DNA of 20,046 nucleotides from contig JAIPMN010017794.1 in NCBI GenBank assembly GCA_020650975.1, forward strand, positions 1 through 20,046. The letters run 5' to 3'. Shown here piece after piece: positions 19,201-20,046 of the stretch. The notes under the pieces are model-generated. The model searched no databases, was not told the origin of the DNA, and saw only the letters and a program-made list of their open reading frames with translations. Origin of the DNA: Apostichopus californicus (Eukaryota > Echinodermata > Holothuroidea > Aspidochirotida > Stichopodidae). Both the position numbers and the translations under genes were made by a program. Numbering within the stretch: the stretch's first letter is position 1; every line of letters begins with the position of its first letter.

Positions 19201-19765
19201 TACTTTTGTAGTGACATAAAGAAAAGTAAGCTCAATAGCTCATGTGCAAAGTTCTTTTTCTCCTTATATTCCTTATCCCATTCCAACATTGTGCACATTG
19301 ATTTAGTGATATCTTAAGTACATGGAGCAGTGTTCTCTTGTGAAACTCACACTTACCCCTTCCCATCCTCCTTTCAAATTCTTTATAAATTCTCTTTTAA
19401 TCTTCTCCGAGGTGATTTCTTTATTCAGATTTGATTTGTAAAGAGAGGATATATTGATAGACGTCAACTAACGTCAGAGTTGATGGATTCTTCCTGCAGG
19501 TTATTAGGTGTTGATAAACTTCTGCAGTTTCCTAGATCATTAGCTCTTGTATTTTCATGTATATCTTGCAGGTTATTAGGTGTTCATAAACTTCTGCAGT
19601 TCCCTAGATGGTTATTTCTTGTATTTTCATGTATATCTTGCAGGTTATTAGGTGTTGATAAACTTCTGCAGTTTGCAATCAATGAGTGGATGACTGATAT
19701 ACAGAGGAACCAGTTCTCCAGTATTCTTGGTGGTGTTGGACCAATGCACTCTTTTGTGGAATTTT
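1015..19765 (+). CDS. ATG2: ATG2 autophagy lipid-transfer protein, 24 internal exons (partial at both ends)
   Basis: ATG2 is a rod-shaped bridge-like lipid-transfer protein of the VPS13/chorein group. It moves phospholipids from the ER to the growing phagophore and works with WIPI proteins, ATG9, TMEM41B and VMP1. Twenty-four GT-AG exons join with matching phase and no internal stop to about 1,090 residues (numbered here from the first full codon at 1016). Family blocks visible in order: MVMPG (66), LPSKDF and IYNR (near 100), NDLLLW (115), YVCVLD (450), RTCADSC (near 514), FDIL then RDGEPVV (676 to 696), LKAP-HFP and WHMFGGNDF (near 720 to 745), HEVYPNHT (824), ECCLRVSL and NIDQDALFF (near 893 to 914), LDYEGK (1011), LLGVDKL (1051) and ILGGVGPMHS (near 1080). 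Vertebrate ATG2 proteins are about 1,940 to 2,080 residues, so the N-terminal third and the extreme C-terminus are missing here. Whether it is closer to ATG2A or ATG2B cannot be judged by eye; many invertebrates have a single ATG2. Confidence 0.95.
1211..1750 (+). other. Intron w1-w2 (phase 0)
   Basis: This 540-bp intron is AT-rich and unique as far as I can see. It has a small direct repeat of CTTTTTTCAA near 1560. No gene is visible; open frames here are short and match no ATG2 block. Confidence 0.8.
1751..1893 (+). CDS. ATG2: ATG2 exon w2
   Basis: The acceptor is TCGCCAG and the donor CAACAG|GTAAAT. The exon starts in phase 0 with MVMPGDPDEMAEF, then FIDTSTKSSRFSLQLTLPN and LPSKDFLETIYN. 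The MVMPG and LPSK...IYNR pattern is a strong ATG2 family signature. It ends with two bases of an Arg codon. Confidence 0.96.
1894..2377 (+). other. Intron w2-w3 (phase 2)
   Basis: This is a 484-bp AT-rich intron. I see no repeat array, gene or RNA in it. Confidence 0.75.
2378..2538 (+). CDS. ATG2: ATG2 exon w3
   Basis: The acceptor is CTTTGAAG|G, with a weak pyrimidine tract; the donor is ACTG|GTGAGT. The split Arg codon is restored, followed by FGNDLLLWTPSAPTPRD, the conserved DLLLW-P-AP stretch of ATG2. The remainder (SQFGSQPYFSVCQSSYGFT) is less conserved. It ends one base into a codon. Confidence 0.95.
2605..2700. repeat. Degenerate ACTCAT repeats
   Basis: TACTCAT and ATTACTCAT motifs recur irregularly here and share the core of the larger array that follows. 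This may be the seed or a decayed edge of that array. Confidence 0.5.
2819..3410. repeat. 20-bp minisatellite in intron w3-w4
   Basis: About 28 copies of a 20-bp unit, ACTCATGCTG + TTGTACTCGT, lie in the intron between w3 and w4 (2539 to 3490). Shorter and variant copies are interspersed: TGTTGAATTC, TTTTACTCG, and a 24-bp unit near 3080. A block holding CATGCTGAATACTCATGCTGT near 2930 recurs near 3130, again showing higher-order organisation. All three + frames stay open for long stretches because the unit contains no stop; the resulting Cys/Leu/Tyr-rich peptides are artefacts. Confidence 0.93.
3491..3639 (+). CDS. ATG2: ATG2 exon w4
   Basis: The acceptor is CATGAAG|AG and the donor ATTGTG|GTGAGT. 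After the split Glu comes an acidic run (SDEDDDDLES), a basic segment (IKRSCGRRQSS) and then MSFSLVVGQGFLSAQMPIV. The last part fits the ATG2 strand where S-L-V-G-QG-L appears. Phase 0 at the end. Confidence 0.92.
3640..4162 (+). other. Intron w4-w5 (phase 0)
   Basis: This is a 523-bp AT-rich intron. A 112-codon frame on the minus strand matches nothing I recognise. No repeats or RNA genes are visible. Confidence 0.75.
4163..4313 (+). CDS. ATG2: ATG2 exon w5
   Basis: The acceptor is TGTTGACAG and the donor AATG|GTATGT. It encodes KEDGVVDMDAHGEILILLEE and continues through FAVTAVKGDPGMSYLCAQA to FQN. The alternating hydrophobic pattern fits strands of the lipid-transfer groove, and the Y-C-QA pattern is shared with ATG2 homologs. 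Ends one base into a Gly codon. Confidence 0.93.
4314..4868 (+). other. Intron w5-w6 (phase 1)
   Basis: This is a 555-bp intron with a T-rich stretch near 4825. No gene, array or mobile element is recognised. Confidence 0.75.
4869..5059 (+). CDS. ATG2: ATG2 exon w6
   Basis: The acceptor is TTTAAG|GT, the donor TGCAAG|GTACAT. It encodes GVAANDSESPFMMHDPSQP, HLQLCLHLSEEG and then PMLALALKMEFKEDTNCK. The alternating hydrophobic residues LALALKMEF look like a groove strand. Phase 0 at the end. Confidence 0.92.
5161..5462. repeat. 18-bp minisatellite in intron w6-w7
   Basis: About 17 copies of TTGATTTGGGTACCACAC fill the centre of the 552-bp intron (5060 to 5611). Most copies carry the palindrome GGTACC. 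A variant block starting TGGGTTCCGCATTTG occurs at 5221 and again at 5312, about five units on. Since 18 is a multiple of three, every frame on both strands repeats six residues (for example LIWVPH on + and QIKCGT on -). Those frames are a by-product of the repeat. Confidence 0.94.
5612..5692 (+). CDS. ATG2: ATG2 exon w7
   Basis: The acceptor is TTTATTTCAG and the donor GTTCAG|GTCAGT; 81 bp, phase 0 on both sides. It encodes MMQCAVGLRGATMRVTLSQL and then HHHWIVQ. The L-GATMR pattern and the strand before the ELFDL-D segment fit ATG2. The 3' end of this exon and its donor are duplicated about 113 bp downstream. Confidence 0.93.
5675..5890 (+). repeat. Tandem duplication spanning the w7 donor
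   Basis: The stretch around CACCACTGGATTGTTCAG|GTCAG and the following intron (copy 1, about 5675 to 5775) is repeated from about 5788 to 5890. The coding part changes only ATT to ATC, which is synonymous. The second copy keeps an intact donor-like site at 5806. Similarity continues through AATCAAC, GGAACAA, TTTGTTTG and ends near GATAATTAA. Confidence 0.85.
6293..6360. mobile_element. Fragment of a dispersed repeat with TATAGCGC/AAAGCGC motif
   Basis: An ATA-rich start (TAATAATAATAAG) is followed by TTTATATAGCGC and CTCAAAGCGCTTCACAAAT. From memory, this arrangement is widespread in the dispersed repeats of many marine invertebrates. The A-rich sequence to about 6600 may belong to it. Edges and family cannot be fixed by eye. 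It lies in the 997-bp intron w7-w8. Confidence 0.4.
6690..6796 (+). CDS. ATG2: ATG2 exon w8
   Basis: The acceptor is CTTTTTCAG, the donor TATAG|GTAAGA. It encodes LGELFDLTDVEIKGYQIP and then TEFHAHLWGCGLDY. The L-ELFDL-D-I-GY-P-V...HLW-C-LDYRP pattern is highly conserved in ATG2 and is among the best identity markers here. Ends two bases into an Arg codon. Confidence 0.96.
6797..7303 (+). other. Intron w8-w9 (phase 2)
   Basis: This is a 507-bp intron. It has a short perfect inverted repeat (CTACCAT ... ATGGTAG, 6882 to 6902) and a T-run at 7081. No gene is seen. Confidence 0.7.
7304..7396 (+). CDS. ATG2: ATG2 exon w9
   Basis: The acceptor is GATGGCAG|G, the donor CAAAG|GTAAGA. It restores the Arg and encodes PVSLPLRSFLLLDSLSISS and FEAKISVQ. 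The LDYRP-LPLRS...SISS-N pattern continues the conserved block of w8. Ends two bases into an Arg codon. Confidence 0.95.
7641..7711 (+). CDS. ATG2: ATG2 exon w10
   Basis: The acceptor is CTCCAACAG|G, the donor AGAA|GTAAGT. This 71-bp exon encodes FLVDNAFLFLSDKCNE and VDLSR. The F-L-D-A-LFLSDK motif is an ATG2 hallmark. It leads into the w11 YVCVLD block. Ends one base into an Asn codon. Confidence 0.95.
8107..8142 (+). other. G-rich run with G-quadruplex potential
   Basis: Six runs of three or more G, separated by one to four bases, lie in the pattern GGGG-AAT-GGG-A-GGG-T-GGGGG-AGT-GGG-A-GGGGGG. This meets the usual G-quadruplex pattern on the sense strand, so it could fold in the pre-mRNA. 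It stands out in an otherwise AT-rich intron. Confidence 0.65.
8199..8239. repeat. Imperfect inverted repeat
   Basis: The arms GTCAGTGACAGTATCTGAG (8199 to 8217) and CTCAGATGTTACTGAC (8224 to 8239) can pair around a six-base loop with a few mismatches or bulges. It may be chance or the relic of a small palindromic element. Confidence 0.5.
8312..8472 (+). CDS. ATG2: ATG2 exon w11
   Basis: The acceptor is TGTCGATAG, the donor AGAAAG|GTAAGA. It begins with the split Asn and YVCVLDVGNLEVNLRT, the conserved DYVCVLD segment of ATG2. A disordered Asn/Gly-rich part follows (RPNLSRNGRF, AGNNNGGGLDGKRVRK). Phase 0 at the end. Confidence 0.95.
8473..9584 (+). other. Intron w11-w12 (phase 0)
   Basis: At 1,112 bp this is the longest intron in the window. 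It holds a 124-codon open frame (8730 to 9104) with no family resemblance. No tandem array or RNA gene is seen. Confidence 0.75.
9585..9770 (+). CDS. ATG2: ATG2 exon w12
   Basis: The acceptor is GATTCCACAG, the donor CTTGCA|GTGAGT; phase 0 on both sides. It encodes SPQFELRVRNDMIHIRTC, then ADSCSALASLLIYLASDGD, then a Ser/Pro linker (RTSSSSSSAPHAPPNI). The FELR...N-IHIRTCADSC-L--LI-Y--DGD block is one of the most conserved stretches of ATG2. Confidence 0.96.
9771..10606 (+). other. Intron w12-w13 (phase 0)
   Basis: This is an 836-bp, strongly AT-rich intron with poly-T runs near 10425 and 10452. No gene or array is recognised. Confidence 0.75.
10607..10733 (+). CDS. ATG2: ATG2 exon w13
   Basis: The acceptor is TTTCCCAG, the donor TTCAG|GTAAGT. 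It encodes TELDTMVSKSPLGQGN, then MTMLMDEAMEELSPGG. The acidic amphipathic L-DAM-E segment is typical of the ATG2 linker before the LIR region. Ends one base into an Asp codon. Confidence 0.88.
10771..11110. repeat. Four-copy 82-88-bp tandem repeat in intron w13-w14
   Basis: TATCATTAGT (or CATCATTAGT) followed by AAAACAACAAACAT, then GGTAGGGTAGCTTGCATATG and TATAGTATGGTAATG, occurs four times. Copies start at 10771, 10853, 10941 and 11029 (spacing 82, 88, 88). The copies differ by scattered substitutions, so the array is not new. Confidence 0.9.
11487..11740. repeat. 18-bp array flanked by a longer direct duplication
   Basis: An 18-bp unit, ATTAACTATGCATTGTGC, is repeated about six times between 11545 and 11660. 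It is flanked by two related copies of a longer segment beginning TGTTTTAGTAGCG[GA]AAGGTT at about 11488 and 11677, both running into a TATTAACTA-like motif. This suggests the 18-bp array grew inside a tandem duplication. Confidence 0.85.
11827..12071 (+). CDS. ATG2: ATG2 exon w14, with candidate LIR
   Basis: The acceptor is CATTTATAG|AC, the donor ATTGGG|GTAGGT. It encodes DGPFAVPCTLSESPN, then FYFPNEDTGSSPV, and an acidic stretch ending HFIDDDGFDILDDLGAGIG. The acidic residues directly before F-D-I-L fit an LC3-interacting region. In human ATG2A/B an LIR lies at the same place, just before the RDGEPVV and WIPI-binding segment. At 245 bp this is the longest exon here. Phase 0 at the end. Confidence 0.95.
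12036..12047 (+). other. ATG2: Candidate LC3-interacting region (F-D-I-L)
   Basis: The codons TTC GAC ATT CTA give F-D-I-L, preceded by IDDDG and followed by DDL. This matches the LIR rule (aromatic, two any, L/I/V, acidic upstream). Its position just N-terminal to RDGEPVV agrees with the LIR described for vertebrate ATG2, which binds LC3/GABARAP proteins. Binding here is inferred. Confidence 0.8.
12072..12969 (+). other. Intron w14-w15 (phase 0)
   Basis: This is an 898-bp AT-rich intron. No array, transposon end or RNA gene is recognised. Confidence 0.75.
12970..13198 (+). CDS. ATG2: ATG2 exon w15
   Basis: The acceptor is TTTCATATAG, the donor TTCCA|GTAAGC. It encodes SRDGEPVVKVLAPNIKILDD and continues with HFSKP, LKAPAHFPDA, TVQELTVIWHMFGGNDF and KKADESPKG. 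RDGEPVV, HF--P-G--D-LKAP-HFP and WH-(Y/F)GG-DF are strict ATG2 markers. This region corresponds to the WIPI-binding tip in vertebrate ATG2. Ends one base into a codon. Confidence 0.97.
13199..13663 (+). other. Intron w15-w16 (phase 1)
   Basis: This 465-bp intron contains the tRNA-derived SINE listed below. Its first 186 bases stay open in the w15 frame before a stop at 13384, with no homology that I recognise. Confidence 0.75.
13480..13546 (-). mobile_element. tRNA-derived SINE head (or tRNA pseudogene)
   Basis: Read on the minus strand, GGGAGTG starts a tRNA-like segment with the A-box TAGCTCAGTGG (13528 to 13538) and a B-box-like GTTCGAGTC (13485 to 13493). It closes with CACTCC, which can pair with the GGGAGTG start. 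The D-arm and anticodon arm do not form a clean cloverleaf (the anticodon loop would be eight bases), so a functional tRNA is unlikely. A 22-bp direct duplication of the A-box end follows at 13551. The SINE body probably extends toward lower coordinates, to about 13390. Confidence 0.75.
13664..13706 (+). CDS. ATG2: ATG2 exon w16 (43-bp microexon)
   Basis: The acceptor is TTTTAATGTAG, the donor CAAAG|GTAGGT. The exon completes a Lys and encodes QSSGLKENTHGKQ, ending two bases into an Arg. There is no strong conservation, as expected for the linker before the HEVYP block. The call rests on exact phase with w15 and w17. If it were skipped, w15 (one base left over) to w17 (one base needed) would shift frame. 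Confidence 0.75.
13707..14348 (+). other. Intron w16-w17 (phase 2)
   Basis: This is a 642-bp unique AT-rich intron. No array, gene or mobile element is recognised. Confidence 0.75.
14349..14472 (+). CDS. ATG2: ATG2 exon w17
   Basis: The acceptor is TTGTTTTAG|G, the donor AATAAG|GTAAAG. A charged linker (TGSPGSDRKPKDQRD and WKERGGKGRD) leads into HKVLMEFQVNK, the start of the conserved LME-Q--K segment. Phase 0 at the end. Confidence 0.93.
14627..15160 (+). repeat. 65-bp array of copied w18 acceptor sites
   Basis: Seven complete upstream copies of a 64-67-bp unit precede the true acceptor. Each holds TTTGTTGCCATGTGAGCAAAG, then AGCATATATATCTG, then TTGTTTATTACAG|CTTCAATTCAGA. The copied acceptor positions are 14686, 14752, 14817, 14882, 14947, 15012 and 15076; the real one is 15143. 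The copy at 14882 has lost its AG (TTACATTTTC). The last 12 bases of each unit equal the first four codons of w18 (L-Q-F-R), so the unit spans the intron-exon boundary. Confidence 0.95.
15143..15310 (+). CDS. ATG2: ATG2 exon w18
   Basis: The acceptor is TTTATTACAG, the donor AGTATG|GTGAGT; phase 0 on both sides. It encodes LQFRHEVYPNHTTHAARQVL, then INDIEVRDKLAASQINKFLY and SGKIPKRSNASM. HEVYP, the (I/V)-D-E-RD-L--S--NKFLY pattern and the basic end are strongly conserved in ATG2. Only the most downstream of eight acceptor copies leads into the full exon in frame. Confidence 0.97.
15311..15890 (+). other. Intron w18-w19 (phase 0)
   Basis: This is a 580-bp unique intron. No array or gene is seen. 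Confidence 0.75.
15891..15992 (+). CDS. ATG2: ATG2 exon w19
   Basis: The acceptor is CATTTTAAG, the donor GACCAG|GTGACT; phase 0. It encodes VSIRAVHIRPDAAV and then QECCLRVSLQPMRFNIDQ. ECCLRVSL-P-R-NIDQ is nearly invariant in ATG2. Confidence 0.97.
15993..16756 (+). other. Intron w19-w20 (phase 0)
   Basis: This is a 764-bp AT-rich intron. Nothing else is recognised. Confidence 0.75.
16757..16823 (+). CDS. ATG2: ATG2 exon w20
   Basis: The acceptor is TGGTGTGTAG, the donor CAACAG|GTAAGG. This 67-bp exon encodes DALFFVLDFFKEIYGLQIEG, completing the NIDQDALFFL-DFF motif started in w19. Ends one base into an Asp codon. Confidence 0.97.
16824..17035. repeat. 17-bp array starting at the w20 donor
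   Basis: Units of GGATATACACAACAAGA are repeated about 12 times, with variants (ACGCGTGGATATAC, ACATGAAAAGATATAC, GACAAGAGGATC). The first unit begins at the fifth intron base, so the array abuts the 5' splice site. On the minus strand the repeat gives long Tyr/Cys/Val-rich open frames that are not genes. The rest of the 635-bp intron (to 17458) is unique. Confidence 0.92.
17459..17660 (+). CDS. ATG2: ATG2 exon w21
   Basis: The acceptor is CATTTTGTAG|AC, the donor TTTAG|GTGAGT. It encodes a Pro/Ser-rich disordered linker (NYPPSSAGGVTPPSATSVP, SPTSPLKRPVDNYHSLDS, EPSPLSPVRKQ), then APIFFR, which opens the conserved P-(I/V)FFR-F-F block. The several Ser-Pro sites could be phosphorylated; this is inference. 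Ends two bases into an Arg codon. Confidence 0.95.
17951..18020 (+). CDS. ATG2: ATG2 exon w22
   Basis: The acceptor is CTTGCCAG|G, the donor GAACAG|GTAATT. It encodes SFVFSPDVPVKLDYEGKRL and QMEQ. FFR-F-F---VP(V/I)-LDY-GK is a conserved ATG2 block. Phase 0 at the end. Confidence 0.97.
18021..18935 (+). other. Intron w22-w23 (phase 0)
   Basis: This is a 915-bp AT-rich unique intron. A short open frame (from 18819) is only the upstream extension of w23. No array or RNA gene is seen. Confidence 0.75.
18936..19018 (+). CDS. ATG2: ATG2 exon w23
   Basis: The acceptor is GATATTTCACAG, the donor CAAGG|GTAAGT. It encodes GTFVGILAGLGQLNKSEF and SLRRLHNRQ. GT--GIL-GL-QLN-SE--L-RL--R-G is highly conserved in ATG2. 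Ends two bases into a Gly codon. Confidence 0.97.
19500..19674 (+). repeat. In-frame 72-bp array at the w24 acceptor
   Basis: CAG|GTTATTAGGTGTT[GC]ATAAAC and the following bases occur three times. Acceptor-like CAGs lie just before 19500, 19572 and 19644 (spacing exactly 72). The first two copies carry a shared 41-base tail (CCTAGAT... to ATATCTTGCAG). The third runs into the conserved exon after 31 bases. All 144 bases upstream of 19644 are open in the w24 frame. Confidence 0.95.
19644..19765 (+). CDS. ATG2: ATG2 exon w24 (3' splice site ambiguous)
   Basis: The donor is ATTTT|GTAAGT. With the acceptor at 19643 the exon encodes LLGVDKLLQFAINEWMTDIQ and ends ILGGVGPMHSFVEF, joining seamlessly to w23 (RQ-G-LLGVDKL). 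LLGVDKL---AI-EW--DI--NQ---ILGGVGPMHS is a hallmark C-terminal ATG2 block. Equivalent acceptors at 19499 and 19571 are in the same frame and would add 48 or 24 residues. I choose 19643 because known ATG2 proteins run directly from LLGVDKL into AI-EW without an insert. Ends one base into a codon; the ATG_C region should follow downstream. Confidence 0.92.
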
Positions 19766-20046
19766 GTAAGTACTATCACCCTTCAAAATCAGAAGAGGGT
19801 TTGTGATAATCTTGTCAGGAACTTGCAAAGCTACTTTGACGGCCAATCGCCTTATGTAGACATATTTTCCACAAGCAAGATTTGTTCTGCAAGTTTTGGC
19901 AGAGCCAAACAGGGACCAAAATATACACTCCTGACTTGGTGGCCAGATGGATCCCTATATTATGATATCTATGGACCAGATGCAAACATTTGCGAACCTT
20001 CCCTCCCCCCCCCCCTCGAAAAAATATATATATAATAATAATAATA
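19766..20046 (+). other. Start of intron after w24 (phase 1), with simple repeats
   Basis: This is intron sequence to the window edge. A pyrimidine/C-run (about 19998 to 20017) is followed by a (TA)n and (TAA)n microsatellite from 20023 to 20046. No exon is recognised. Confidence 0.7.

Noticed and set aside
19766-20035. Open frame running on past the w24 donor (19727 to 20035)
   Set aside because: It uses a different frame from w24, ends in simple repeats and lacks any ATG2 C-terminal motif. The GTAAGT donor at 19766 is a better explanation.

Overview
This window looks like nuclear DNA from an animal, probably a marine invertebrate. The reasons are AT-rich sequence, short exons (43 to 245 bp) split by GT-AG introns of about 240 to 1,110 bp, many intronic minisatellites and a tRNA-derived SINE. 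I cannot name the species. There is no sign of prokaryotic, organellar or viral genes.

The window holds the middle and C-terminal part of one gene on the + strand: ATG2, the autophagy bridge-like lipid-transfer protein (ATG2A/ATG2B ortholog). I could join 24 internal exons (w1 to w24, 1015 to 19765) with a consistent reading phase at every junction. They give 3,272 coding bases, about 1,090 residues. The initiator codon and N-terminal chorein domain lie upstream; the last exons, with most of the C-terminal ATG_C region, lie downstream. The conserved blocks appear in the family's order: the MVMPG-PSK-IYNR-DLLLW block, the YVCVLD block, the RTCADSC block, a candidate LC3-interacting motif (FDIL) next to RDGEPVV, the LKAP-HFP/WH-GGNDF block, the HEVYP block, the ECCLRVSL-NIDQDALFF block, the PVKLDYEGK block, and LLGVDKL with GGVGPMHS.

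Layout: 1-1014 is an intron filled by a 23-bp minisatellite. 1015-9770 holds w1 to w12, with a 20-bp minisatellite (2819-3410), an 18-bp minisatellite (5161-5462), a duplicated exon end with its donor (5675-5890), an old dispersed repeat (about 6293-6360) and a G-rich run (8107-8142). 10607-13706 holds w13 to w16, with 88-bp and 18-bp arrays and a minus-strand tRNA-derived SINE. 14349-19765 holds w17 to w24, with a 65-bp array of copied acceptor sites, a 17-bp array abutting a donor, and an in-frame 72-bp array at the last acceptor. 19766-20046 is intron.

The most unusual observation is that three separate tandem duplications in this one gene each cross an exon-intron boundary, so each creates extra splice sites. 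Two of them would give premature stops if the extra sites were used. The third, at w24, is open and in frame and could add 24 or 48 residues to a conserved part of ATG2. No new multi-gene system is visible.
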